Source: JBCBKP01 sp038746265
GTDB lineage: Bacteria > Planctomycetota > Phycisphaerae > Phycisphaerales > UBA1924
Direction: 5' to 3'
Length of the DNA: 64,000 nt
Assembly: GCA_038746265.1 (NCBI GenBank)
Contig: JBCDKU010000001.1
Coordinates: 62,001-126,000, forward strand
Shown: piece by piece, positions 37,173-44,889 of the stretch
Position numbering within the stretch: position 1 is the stretch's first letter
Layout of the letters: each line of letters starts with the position of its first letter
Program-made: the position numbers and the translations under genes
The notes under the pieces: model-generated
Databases searched by the model: none
Seen by the model: only the letters and a program-made list of their open reading frames with translations
Told to the model about the DNA's origin: nothing

Positions 37173-37207
37173 GGGGGATTGTTGGCTCTGGATCAACACC
37201 GGGCACA

Positions 37208-37226
37208 CACAGGCGGGACGCCTGTG
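37208..37226. repeat. Short REP-like hairpin
   Basis: CACAGGC, loop GGGAC, GCCTGTG: seven paired bases between two minus-strand genes. The surrounding string (GGCACAGGCGTCCCGCCTGTG on the minus strand) resembles intergenic repeat elements seen in planctomycetes. This last point is recollection, not tested here. Confidence 0.5.
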
Positions 37227-37236
37227 CCACCTCTCT

Positions 37237-37563
37237 TTAGCCGAACATCTGGCCCGTTTCGACGTCCTGCATGCGCCAGCCGGCGGAGCGGCAGAGGCGG
37301 ATCAGGACCGGGGCGGCGAGGTCGGGGTCGTAGCAGTCGATCAGGACCTGGTTCACGATCGCGTTCCCGATCGGGACGTCCACGTACATGCCGGGGCCGA
37401 AGAGGCGGCGGGTGTAGCCGCCCTCTTTCTCGGGGGCGCCGTCCACAGCGGTGTTGAACTTCGCGAGGTGGTGCGTGACGTCCTCGACCGAGCCGAGCGG
37501 GCGGTCGGAGTTGGGGTCGTCTCCCTCGCGGTTGATGAGGACGAGTTGCTTGCGCTTGCCCAC
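37237..37563 (-). CDS. Small conserved-looking hypothetical protein
   Basis: 108-residue protein that I do not recognise. No signal peptide, no membrane segment. The middle (FGPGMYVDVPIGNAIVNQVL) and C terminus (VLIRLCRSAGWRMQDVETG) look like a small alpha/beta domain. The start is GTG, with AAGGA nine bases upstream. It ends the group that follows the response regulator (12-base gap), so a shared transcript with that gene is likely. Confidence 0.65.
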   Translation of the reverse strand: MGKRKQLVLINREGDDPNSDRPLGSVEDVTHHLAKFNTAVDGAPEKEGGYTRRLFGPGMYVDVPIGNAIVNQVLIDCYDPDLAAPVLIRLCRSAGWRMQDVETGQMFG

Positions 37564-37575
37564 GGGAGCCGGTCC

Positions 37576-38070
37576 TTACTCGTCTTCGTCCTGGTCGTCG
37601 TCGCCGTCATCATCGATGTCGTCGTCGTCCGCGTCTTCGAGGTCCTCGTCGAGCTCGCCCGACTCGATGCGCTCTTTCATGATGTCGGCGAGCAGCTCGG
37701 CGATGAGCGAGATGAGGTGGCCGATCGGGACGGGCTTGATGAGGTAGCCGTCCACGCCCATCTGCTCGGCGTACTGCTGGTGGCGCTTGCCCTCGTTGGC
37801 GGTGCACATCACGACGTAGGGCGAGTCATCGCGGCCCTTGATCTCTTCCAAGGCAAAGAAGCCCGAGCGGCCCGGCAGCATCATGTCGAGCACGACGAGG
37901 TCGGGCTGTTTCTCGATGCACAGCGCGACCGCGGCGTTGCCGTCGGCGGCGGTGATGGTGCGGGCGCCCTCTGCCTGGAGCGCGACGTTGAAGGACTGGA
38001 GCACGTCGCGGTCGTCATCGACGATCAGGACGCGGGCGCCGGCGAGCCGGCCGAGTTGATGCTGCGCCAT
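37576..38070 (-). CDS. Single-domain response regulator with acidic tail
   Basis: 164-residue CheY-type receiver. Acidic pocket D18-D20, phosphoacceptor D62 in VLDMMLPG, T90 and K112 (LIKP) are all in place. There is no output domain; instead the last about 25 residues are almost entirely Asp and Glu. It therefore works through protein interaction. No histidine kinase is adjacent. An acyltransferase gene precedes it by 27 bases on the same strand. Confidence 0.92.
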   Translation of the reverse strand: MAQHQLGRLAGARVLIVDDDRDVLQSFNVALQAEGARTITAADGNAAVALCIEKQPDLVVLDMMLPGRSGFFALEEIKGRDDSPYVVMCTANEGKRHQQYAEQMGVDGYLIKPVPIGHLISLIAELLADIMKERIESGELDEDLEDADDDDIDDDGDDDQDEDE

Positions 38071-38097
38071 GTCGAGGGCCTTTCTGCGGGCGGGACT

Positions 38098-39222
38098 TTA
38101 GGGCAGGCGGTCCTTGCCGTTCTCTTTGAGCCAGGCCCGGTCGCGGTCGGAGCGGTCCACGATCGCCTCGACATCGGCATCGGTCATCCAGGGCAGCTCG
38201 GCGAGCTTGCGGCGGAGGCTGTCGGGGAAGGGCTTGTTGTCGCGTTCGTGCTTCGGGCGGCTCTTCCAGATGCGGTGCATCCACAGGTACTGCTCGGGGT
38301 GGCGCTTCACGGACATCTCGAGCGCGCGGCGGTAGCGGGCGGTGAGGTAGAAGAGCGGGTCGGGGGCCGCCATGTACTCCTCGGGCGTGATGGCGTCTTC
38401 CATCGTGAGGTGGAACCGGGCGCCGCCCGCGAGGTTGCCGAGCGAGCGGCCGTCCTCGTCGTGGGCGTTGTCGTCCCAGCCGATGCGGTGCGCGGAGGAC
38501 ACGATCACATCGGCCTGCTGCTGCATGGCGACGAGGCCGATCGACTTGTAGCTGGACGCGAGGCGACCGAAGTAGGGCGTGAAGAGTCCGCGGTCGCCCG
38601 CGTTCTGATCGGCGACGAACGCGGGGCGTCCGCCGGCGGCCATGAGCTTGGGGACCTCGGCGGCGGCGCGGTTCTTATCGAGCAGTTCGAGCCCGCGCTC
38701 GCGGCGGACACGGCGGACCCAGGTGTCGAGCGGCGGCAGGTCGAGGGGCCGGTAGATCGCGGTGGTCGGGACGCCGATGACGCCGACGGAGGTGCCGAGG
38801 ATCTCCCAGTTGCCCATATGCCCGGTGACGAAGACGGTGGGCTTGCCCTTGTAGAGCGAGCGGAGCAGGTCGCCGATCTCACCGAGCTCGACGTACCGCG
38901 ACCACGTCGTGCGGTTGATCATGCGGGGCGCCATCGCGATCTCGACGGCGAGCATCGCGAGGTGCTCGTAGCTGCGGAGGACGAGCTCGTGCGCGCCGTC
39001 CTGGTCGAGTTCGGGGAAGGCCTGCATCACGCGCTCCGCGCCGCGCGTGACGCGCTTGCGGTTGATCGAGGACCCGCCGAACGCGCGGCCCACGATGCGC
39101 GCGGTCTCGAGCGAGGGCTGGAGCCCCGCGACGAGCGGCAGGGTCAGCCCCGCGCGGATGCCGACGTAGGCGGCGCGATGCTGGATCTGCTTGAGCAGTG
39201 ATGGTGAGGCGACGGCGGTCAC
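38098..39222 (-). CDS. Lipid A biosynthesis lauroyl-type acyltransferase (LpxL/HtrB family)
   Basis: 374-residue enzyme of the LPLAT superfamily that adds a secondary acyl chain to lipid A precursors at the inner membrane. The catalytic motif HxxxxE is in TGHMGNWE (His near 135). FVADQNAGDRGLFTPYFG is the second conserved substrate block. The N terminus is amphipathic with one hydrophobic patch rather than a clear transmembrane helix. Length is slightly longer than LpxL. The start is GTG. Its presence supports a diderm envelope with lipopolysaccharide. The upstream gene's terminator lies 21 bases before the start. Confidence 0.9.
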   Translation of the reverse strand: MTAVASPSLLKQIQHRAAYVGIRAGLTLPLVAGLQPSLETARIVGRAFGGSSINRKRVTRGAERVMQAFPELDQDGAHELVLRSYEHLAMLAVEIAMAPRMINRTTWSRYVELGEIGDLLRSLYKGKPTVFVTGHMGNWEILGTSVGVIGVPTTAIYRPLDLPPLDTWVRRVRRERGLELLDKNRAAAEVPKLMAAGGRPAFVADQNAGDRGLFTPYFGRLASSYKSIGLVAMQQQADVIVSSAHRIGWDDNAHDEDGRSLGNLAGGARFHLTMEDAITPEEYMAAPDPLFYLTARYRRALEMSVKRHPEQYLWMHRIWKSRPKHERDNKPFPDSLRRKLAELPWMTDADVEAIVDRSDRDRAWLKENGKDRLP

Positions 39223-39242
39223 GGGGAGAGGGTATGCGAATC

Positions 39243-39271
39243 AAAAAAGAACCCCCAGCTTGCGCTGGGGG
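39243..39271 (-). terminator. Rho-independent terminator of the coiled-coil/BRCT-like gene
   Basis: On the minus strand: CCCCCAGC, loop GCAA, GCTGGGGG, then TTC and a run of six T. Eight perfect pairs with a GNRA tetraloop, 34 bases downstream of the 39305 stop. It separates that gene from the acyltransferase gene. Confidence 0.9.
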
Positions 39272-39304
39272 CTCGTTGAATCCAAGTCATCCGGAGAGAC
39301 CTTC

Positions 39305-40675
39305 TCAATCCGGGAAGTCGCCCACCAGTGTGCGGAGGCGGTTCTCGCTCAGGACCGGGAGGGAGGTCGCCTGGGCCTTGCGGAGCAGCTCGTCGTAGCG
39401 CTCGATCTCCTGGCGGAGGCGGACGTACTCGAGCACGACCTCGCGCGGGGAGTCGGGCGAGGGCGCGACCGGAAGCTCCGGGCGGGCGCCGAGGACGAGG
39501 AAGTCGGTGTCGCCCGCGATGTCCTGCTGGACGACGCCGCCCCAGCGGTTGATGAGGTTCTCGACGTCGCCGCGCTCAAGGGCGGAGCGGATGCCGTCGC
39601 CGTTGATGTCGAAGGTGCCGTAGACGACCATGCGGTAGACCTTGTTGGGGTCGTAGAGCGGGTTGGCGATCTTGTCGCCGCGGACGATGGGGTTGCCCGC
39701 CGAGGAGCGGAGGATGCGGGCGCGGGCGCTGTTCTGGCTGATCTGGATGACCTCGATCGAGCCCTTGCCGGGGGCGTAGACGCCGGTCTGGGGGTCGGGG
39801 AGGATGTCGCCCGCGAGGGAGTAGACGCTGAAGGTCTGGCCGATCTGGACCTTCTGGCGGCGGCCCAGATCGATGATCACGACGTTCTGGACGGGGTCGA
39901 TCTCAACGACCTCGCCGTCGATGAGCGCGAACTCATCGGGCGGGCTGATCGAGTTGCCGCCGCCCTCGCCGCGGGCTCGGGTGAGCTGGTCGCGGAGGAC
40001 GAGGACGGTCTGGTTGAGGTTGGAGATGGTGTCGTCGCGGGTGTCGATCTGCGATTCGTAGGAGCTGCGGAGCTCGTCGCGGGCCGAGGCGAAGCCCAAG
40101 GTGGCTGCTTCGATATCGGCGTCGTACTCATCGACGCGGTCCTCGATCGAGCCCACACGGGTGCGCTCCTGCTGGACGGACTGGTCGAAGTCGGAGCGGA
40201 TCTGCCCGACGCGGTTGGCCTCGGCCTCGGCGTTGGCGATCGCGGTCTGGGCGCGGCGGGTCGCGGCGTCCACCTCGCTGTTGAGGCGGGCGATGGTCGC
40301 GTTGTTGGACGCGATCTGGCCCGCGAGCGGGCCCTCGACGCCGCCCGTGCGGTCGGCGACGAGCGTCTTGAGCGATTCCATGTCGGCGTCGCCCGAGCCG
40401 ATGATCATGGTCTTGAGCTCGGCGTTCTCGCGGAGCAGGAAGTCCACGAGCGAGCTGCGGCCCGCACGCTCGAGGTTGGTGCGAACGCGGTCAGCGGTCA
40501 GCTCGGTGGCGCGGATGATGCCGTCGTACTCGGCCTTTAGGCGGTCGTACTCGCGGGTCTTCTCCGACGCGGCGGAGAACTCGGCGACCGCGACGACGAA
40601 GAACCCGACCATCAGCATCGCGAGGATGATGGTCGAGATGACGAGCGCCATGTTTCCGCTGCCTCGAGCTGCCAT
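39305..40675 (-). CDS. Membrane-anchored coiled-coil protein with BRCT-like C-terminal domain
   Basis: 456-residue protein. N-terminal transmembrane helix (about 9-32), then a long coiled coil (about 35-225), then a beta-rich domain (about 240-330, including VIIDLGRRQKVQIGQTFSVY). The C-terminal segment about 345-400 reads MVVYGTF..., then ENLINRWGGVVQQDIAGDTD and FLVLG, which has the layout of a BRCT domain (strand, GG turn, DTDFLV strand). The last 40 residues are helical. A strong terminator follows. The 262 bases upstream hold no gene and no promoter I can recognise. Function unknown. Confidence 0.8.
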   Translation of the reverse strand: MAARGSGNMALVISTIILAMLMVGFFVVAVAEFSAASEKTREYDRLKAEYDGIIRATELTADRVRTNLERAGRSSLVDFLLRENAELKTMIIGSGDADMESLKTLVADRTGGVEGPLAGQIASNNATIARLNSEVDAATRRAQTAIANAEAEANRVGQIRSDFDQSVQQERTRVGSIEDRVDEYDADIEAATLGFASARDELRSSYESQIDTRDDTISNLNQTVLVLRDQLTRARGEGGGNSISPPDEFALIDGEVVEIDPVQNVVIIDLGRRQKVQIGQTFSVYSLAGDILPDPQTGVYAPGKGSIEVIQISQNSARARILRSSAGNPIVRGDKIANPLYDPNKVYRMVVYGTFDINGDGIRSALERGDVENLINRWGGVVQQDIAGDTDFLVLGARPELPVAPSPDSPREVVLEYVRLRQEIERYDELLRKAQATSLPVLSENRLRTLVGDFPD

Positions 40676-40937
40676 GTGTTGCTCCGGTTGCTGCGGGCGG
40701 CTCGCCCCGCGGTGCTGATGCCCCGCCGTCCCGGTGGTCGCGGCGTGGTCGTGGTTCGTGCTGCATGAATCGTGAACTGGACGCCGCGGCCGTGCGTGCG
40801 GTCCTCTCAGACTCGTTCGCCCGCCGCGGCCCCCCGGTTCCGCTTCGGACGCCGCCTGCGCGGCGAGGGCAGAGTATCTGCGCTGGCGCGGCCCGCGTCA
40901 ACGCGACGACGTGGTTCTGGGTCCGTACGAAATCCGA

Positions 40938-41900
40938 TCAGGACTCGGCGTTCGCCGCCTTGGCCAGCATCGCCGCCCCGACCACGCCCGCGTCGTCCTC
41001 GAGCTTCGAGGCGACCACCTCGATCCCCTTCATCGACGACGGGAAGACCTCGCGGCGGACGGTCTCCTTCACGCGGCTCACGAAGGGCTCGCCGATCGCC
41101 TCGGTCAGCCCGCCCCCCATGACGATCAGGTCGAGGCCCATGACCGTCGCGTGGGCGGCGATCGCGCAGCCGAGCCCCTCTGCCGCGTCGTGGATGAGGT
41201 TCATCACGAGCGCGTCCTTCGCGGCGTAGGCCTTGCCGAGCACCTTGGACTTGATCTTCTCGAGATCGCCCCCGGTCAGCTCGGTGATCACGCTCTCGGC
41301 GTCGGCCCGGATCATCGCCCGGGCTCGGTTGCACAGGGCGGTCCGGGAGTAGAGCTGCTCGACCGACCGCAGGCCCGGCGGGTTGCGCGGGAGGGCGGGC
41401 GTGTGACCGATCTCGCCCGCTGACCCGGTGCGGCCCGAGCGGAGCTTGCCATCAAGCACGAGCCCGCCGCCCACGCCGGTGCCGACCCAGACGCCCATGA
41501 CGTCGGTCGCGCCCTTGGCAGCGCCGGCGGTCACCTCGCCCCAGATCGCGACGTTGACATCGTTCTCGACGGTGACGGGCTTGCCGAGCTTGGTGCTCAG
41601 GAGGTCCTTGAGCGGGACGCCTTTCCAGCGGAGGTTGGGCGCCTCGATGACGATGCCCCCGGGCTGCTCGATCGGGCCCGGGGCGCCGATGCCGACGCAG
41701 GCGACATCGGCGAGCTTGACCGAGGCAGCCTCGCAGGCTTCCTCAACGCCGCCCGCGATGCAGTCCACGATGCCCTCGGGCCCGTCGGCGACGGGCGTCT
41801 TGCGCTTGGATCTGCTGAGGACGTTGCCGTCGCTGTCGGTGACGCCGATCTGGACGTTGGTTCCGCCGAGGTCGATGCCGACGATAGGGTCTGCCGCCAT
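40938..41900 (-). CDS. ROK family sugar kinase (glucokinase-like)
   Basis: 320-residue ROK protein. The phosphate loop is GIDLGGTNVQIGV, and the sugar-binding/catalytic block is VTVENDVNVAIWGE with the catalytic Asp in END. WVGTGVGGGLVL and AGEIGHT follow. The usual zinc motif CxCGxxGCxE after GHT is replaced by PALPRNPPGLRSVEQ, so only the His is kept. MGGGLTEAIG is the second phosphate motif. No helix-turn-helix precedes it, so it is an enzyme rather than a ROK repressor. Glucose is the likeliest substrate. It may feed pfkA but is unlinked to it. Confidence 0.92.
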   Translation of the reverse strand: MAADPIVGIDLGGTNVQIGVTDSDGNVLSRSKRKTPVADGPEGIVDCIAGGVEEACEAASVKLADVACVGIGAPGPIEQPGGIVIEAPNLRWKGVPLKDLLSTKLGKPVTVENDVNVAIWGEVTAGAAKGATDVMGVWVGTGVGGGLVLDGKLRSGRTGSAGEIGHTPALPRNPPGLRSVEQLYSRTALCNRARAMIRADAESVITELTGGDLEKIKSKVLGKAYAAKDALVMNLIHDAAEGLGCAIAAHATVMGLDLIVMGGGLTEAIGEPFVSRVKETVRREVFPSSMKGIEVVASKLEDDAGVVGAAMLAKAANAES

Positions 41901-41966
41901 GTGCCTGCTCCCTGCCTGTACGCCGGTTCTGAACGTCCCGGAGCGTGCGTGACTGTCTGTAGCGCT

Positions 41967-42932
41967 CTAGATGAGCGTGGTCATGATGACGCGCGTGTCC
42001 ACCGCGGCGTCCTGGATTGCCTTGGTGCGGGCCTCGATGCCCTCGTCGCCCCCGCCCACGACGAACAGCGTGCTGCCCGAGCCCGAGACGTGGACGTGCA
42101 CGCCGCCCAGCACCTCGCGGATGGACGCGTGCAGATCCTTGAGCTCGGGGCGGACGCGGAAGGCCGCGTCCTCGAGCTCGTTGAAAAGGTAGCTGTTGTT
42201 GATGGTCTTGAGCTTGGCGGTCTCCTCGACCATCCCGGCGCGGAGGCCGCGGGTCGGGGCGTCGTCGAACGCGCGGTAGACCTCGGCGGTCGGGCAGCCA
42301 AAGGGTGGGCAGATCAAGATCAGCTCGGCCTGCGAGCGCTCGACGCGGCGGATGCGGCGGCCCAGCTCATCGACGACGCCGGGCCGTGCGGCGCCGCCCG
42401 GCTCGATGGTCTCGGTCGTGCCCTCGTTGGTGGGCTCGGAGCCGTCGTCGATGAAGAAGGGGATATCGGAGCCCAGCTCTGCCGCGATCGCGCGGAGCTT
42501 GTCCTGCCCGAGGTTCATCTCGAAGAGTGCGTCGATGCCCCGGATGACGGCGGCGGCGTCCGCCGACCCGCCCCCGAGCCCGCCGCCCGCGGGGATGCGC
42601 TTGCGGACGGTGATCGACACGGGCAGGTTCGTGCCCGCCTCCTGCTCCATAAGCCGGACGGCCCGGAGCGTGAGGTCGTTGGCGACGAGCCAGTTGATCT
42701 GCATGCCCTCGCCGACGACCTCGACCCGTGCTTCTGATGGGGCGTCTGCGCCCTCGGCCGTCCGCTCGATCTCGATGGTGTCGTAGACGTCCACGCAGGA
42801 CATGAACGTGGAGATCGGGTGCATGCCGGCGTCGGGGCCGGCGTCGGGACCATCCGGGATCGCGGGCCCGACGGAGAGCGCGAGGTTCACCTTCGCGTAG
42901 GCGTGGAGGGTGAGGCGAGGCATGAGGGCCAT
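41967..42932 (-). CDS. ispE: 4-diphosphocytidyl-2-C-methyl-D-erythritol kinase
   Basis: 321-residue GHMP kinase of the non-mevalonate isoprenoid pathway. It has the N-terminal LTLHAYAKVNLAL, the GHMP phosphate loop PAGGGLGGGSADAAAVI and a C-terminal VHVHVSGSGSTLFVV motif. Compared with short IspE proteins it carries a small insertion around the residues encoded near 42400-42450 (DDGSEPTNEGTTETIEPGG). The ATG at 42932 has GAGGG nine bases upstream; the much longer in-frame reading to 43298 runs through the divergent membrane-protein gene. Confidence 0.93.
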   Translation of the reverse strand: MALMPRLTLHAYAKVNLALSVGPAIPDGPDAGPDAGMHPISTFMSCVDVYDTIEIERTAEGADAPSEARVEVVGEGMQINWLVANDLTLRAVRLMEQEAGTNLPVSITVRKRIPAGGGLGGGSADAAAVIRGIDALFEMNLGQDKLRAIAAELGSDIPFFIDDGSEPTNEGTTETIEPGGAARPGVVDELGRRIRRVERSQAELILICPPFGCPTAEVYRAFDDAPTRGLRAGMVEETAKLKTINNSYLFNELEDAAFRVRPELKDLHASIREVLGGVHVHVSGSGSTLFVVGGGDEGIEARTKAIQDAAVDTRVIMTTLI

Positions 42933-43028
42933 CGTAACGAGCCCTCGGCGCGAGCCGGGGGTTGGCAGGCAGAAGACCCCTCGCTCGCGCGATGGGCTCG
43001 TTGTCGAGGTGTTGCGTATCTTGGCAGC

Positions 43029-43631
43029 GTGTCGCCGAAGACCCGGTTTTGCGTGTGGATGGTGGCGGTGGGGTTGCCGCTGGTGGGGGCGCCGCTGGCG
43101 CTGGTCGATGGATGCGCGGGGGTGGTTGTGCCTTCGGTGCTCGCCGCGGCCGGGTTGCTGATGCAGCTTTGGTTGCTGGTGACAACGCCGGTGGATGCGA
43201 TCAAGCTGCGCTATTCCGTGAGCGTTATCGCGATCGCGGCCGGAACCTTCTGGGTTCAGAGCTTCGCGACTGCGAGGCTTTGGAGTGACCCGGAGCAAGC
43301 AGAGGCCGCCGGCTACGCGTCGCCCGTAGTGCTCGTTCTGCTTCTCTGCTTCCCGGTCGTTACGACGCGGTTCCGTTGCGTCGGGCTCGTCGCGATCCGG
43401 ACCCCGCCGAGTCCTTGGTGGATGGCCCTGCCCCTCTGGTGGCCGTCCGTGACGTACAACGCTTTCGGGTTGACGTACGTCTTCGGCTTCCTGCTCGCGT
43501 TGTCGATGGTCGCTCGCGTGATATCGCGGGTATCGCCTCGACTCGTCCTTGCGGCGACGCTCGGGTTTGTTGCAATTGCGGCGGTGCTGCTCGGTGTCGC
43601 GTTGTCCTGTTCAGAAGCGGCGGTGAACTAG
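43029..43631 (+). CDS. Hypothetical polytopic membrane protein
   Basis: About 200 residues with five or six hydrophobic segments and short polar loops. I do not recognise a family. The start is taken as GTG at 43029 (SPKTRFCVWMV...); ATG at 43059 is the main alternative. No Shine-Dalgarno is evident. GC at third positions is somewhat lower than in ispE and nif3-like neighbours. It ends nine bases before the Nif3-like start codon, so the two may be co-transcribed. Confidence 0.6.
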   Translation: MSPKTRFCVWMVAVGLPLVGAPLALVDGCAGVVVPSVLAAAGLLMQLWLLVTTPVDAIKLRYSVSVIAIAAGTFWVQSFATARLWSDPEQAEAAGYASPVVLVLLLCFPVVTTRFRCVGLVAIRTPPSPWWMALPLWWPSVTYNAFGLTYVFGFLLALSMVARVISRVSPRLVLAATLGFVAIAAVLLGVALSCSEAAVN

Positions 43632-43640
43632 ACTGTCAGT

Positions 43641-44813
43641 ATGCCCCCCACCGTCGCCGATCTTGCCGCTGTTCTGAACGACATCGCCCCGCTCGACGGC
43701 GCGGAGCCCTGGGACAAGGTCGGGCTGCACGTCGGCGACGAGTCGGCCCAGCTTTCGGGCCCGGCGCTGCTCACGATCGACCTCACCGAGCCCGTCGTCG
43801 ATGAAGCGATCAACATGCGGGCCTCGGCGATCGTCGCGTACCACCCGCCGATCTGGGAGCCGATCGAGCGGCTTACCGGCTCGACGCGGACCGCACGGAT
43901 CGTCGCGAAGGCGATCGCGCACGGGATCGCGATCCACTCGCCGCACACGGCCCTCGACAACGCCGAGGGGGGCGTGACGGACTGGCTCTGCGAGGGGCTC
44001 GCGGGGCTTGCGGAGGGCGAGTCGCCCGGCGGGCGGATTCAGGGGGACGTCCGCGGGCTCGAGCCCCACCCGGTGCACAAGGCGTCGCAGGAGGTCAAGA
44101 TCGTGACCTTTGTGCCCGATTCGGCCGTCGAGCAGGTCCGCAACGCGCTCGCGACCGCGGGCGCGGGCCGTATCGGAGACTACGAGGTCTGCTCGTTCAG
44201 CCTGGTCGGCAAGGGGACGTTCTTTGCGGGCGGCAGCACGAACCCCGCTGTTGGCTCGAAGCACAAGCTCGAGACGGTGGACGAGCACCGGCTCGAGATG
44301 GTCTGTTCGAAATCGGGCCTGCCGCTCGCGATCGAGACGCTGCGGCAGTTCCATCCCTACGAGGAACCCGCGTACGACATTTATGAGCTCATCCCCGAGC
44401 CCCGCCGATCGACCGGCGCGGGGCGTCGGCTCGTTCTCGATCAGCCCGCGACGCTGGCCGAGCTGGGCCGGCGGCTGCGGACGCACCTCGGCCGGGCCCG
44501 CATCAAGCTCGCGCTGGTCGAGCCCGACAACGACAAGCCGATCACGCACCTGGGCGTATGCCCCGGCGCGGGGTCGTCGCTCGTCGAGCTCGCGACGCGC
44601 GAGGGCTGCGAGGCGTTCGTCACGGGCGAGATGAAGCACCACGAGATCCTCGCCTCGCTCGACCGCGGCACGAGCCTGCTCCTCGCGGGCCACACCAACA
44701 CCGAGCGCGGCTACCTGCCGCGGTTGGCATCGAAAGTCTCGGCCCAACTGCCCGCGCTGACGATCGCGATCTCGAACGCGGACCGGGACCCGCTGACGGT
44801 GCTGACGGACTGA
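43641..44813 (+). CDS. Nif3-like dinuclear metal centre protein with inserted PII/YqfO-like domain
   Basis: 390-residue protein of the NIF3/DUF34 (YqfO/YbgI) family. Metal-binding motifs: AYHPPIW (family form is often HHP), HSPHTALDNAEGGV and, at the C terminus, GEMKHHE and HTNTERGYL. A PII/CutA-like ferredoxin fold is inserted in the middle (KIVTFVPDSAVEQVRNAL through QFHPYEEPAYDI), as in Bacillus YqfO. The protein is cytoplasmic and hexameric in homologues. A GTP cyclohydrolase or hydrolase role is proposed for the family but its physiological job is unsettled. Confidence 0.93.
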   Translation: MPPTVADLAAVLNDIAPLDGAEPWDKVGLHVGDESAQLSGPALLTIDLTEPVVDEAINMRASAIVAYHPPIWEPIERLTGSTRTARIVAKAIAHGIAIHSPHTALDNAEGGVTDWLCEGLAGLAEGESPGGRIQGDVRGLEPHPVHKASQEVKIVTFVPDSAVEQVRNALATAGAGRIGDYEVCSFSLVGKGTFFAGGSTNPAVGSKHKLETVDEHRLEMVCSKSGLPLAIETLRQFHPYEEPAYDIYELIPEPRRSTGAGRRLVLDQPATLAELGRRLRTHLGRARIKLALVEPDNDKPITHLGVCPGAGSSLVELATREGCEAFVTGEMKHHEILASLDRGTSLLLAGHTNTERGYLPRLASKVSAQLPALTIAISNADRDPLTVLTD

Positions 44814-44826
44814 CCAGATCGATCTC

Positions 44827-44879
44827 TACCGAGTTTACGCGGGTTTACTATGATTTGATAAATCAAGGTAAACTCGGTA
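44827..44879. promoter_or_regulatory. Nested inverted repeats, candidate operator
   Basis: TACCGAGTTTAC (44827-44838) and its exact reverse complement GTAAACTCGGTA (44868-44879) are 12-base arms around a 29-base centre. Inside lies a second perfect dyad, TGATTT-GAT-AAATCA (44851-44865), and an extra half-site GGTTTAC (44842-44848). The region is strikingly AT-rich for this genome. The inner dyad covers the -35 hexamer, and the right outer arm runs through the spacer into the -10, so a bound dimer would block the promoter. Confidence 0.75.
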
Positions 44880-44883
44880 TACT
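44855..44883 (+). promoter_or_regulatory. Near-consensus sigma-70 promoter, probably leaderless
   Basis: TTGATA (44855-44860), 17-base spacer, TATACT (44878-44883). The ATG of the ATPase is at 44890, seven bases after the -10, so a normal start site would fall on the A of the start codon. No Shine-Dalgarno is present, which fits a leaderless mRNA. Confidence 0.75.
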
Positions 44884-44889
44884 TGGGTC

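Noticed and set aside
39243..39271. GC-rich hairpin considered as a REP-like element
   Set aside because: It has a six-T tract on the minus strand and lies directly after a gene, so it is an intrinsic terminator.
41967..43298. ispE with a long N-terminal extension from 43298
   Set aside because: The extra part is antisense to the plus-strand membrane gene and is His/Arg/Gln-rich shadow sequence. A good ribosome binding site precedes 42932.
43641..44813. Nif3-like protein as another case of a lost metal site
   Set aside because: AYHPPIW replaces the common HHP, but the other His and Glu ligands (HTALDN, GEMKHHE, HTNTERG) are present, so metal binding is likely kept.
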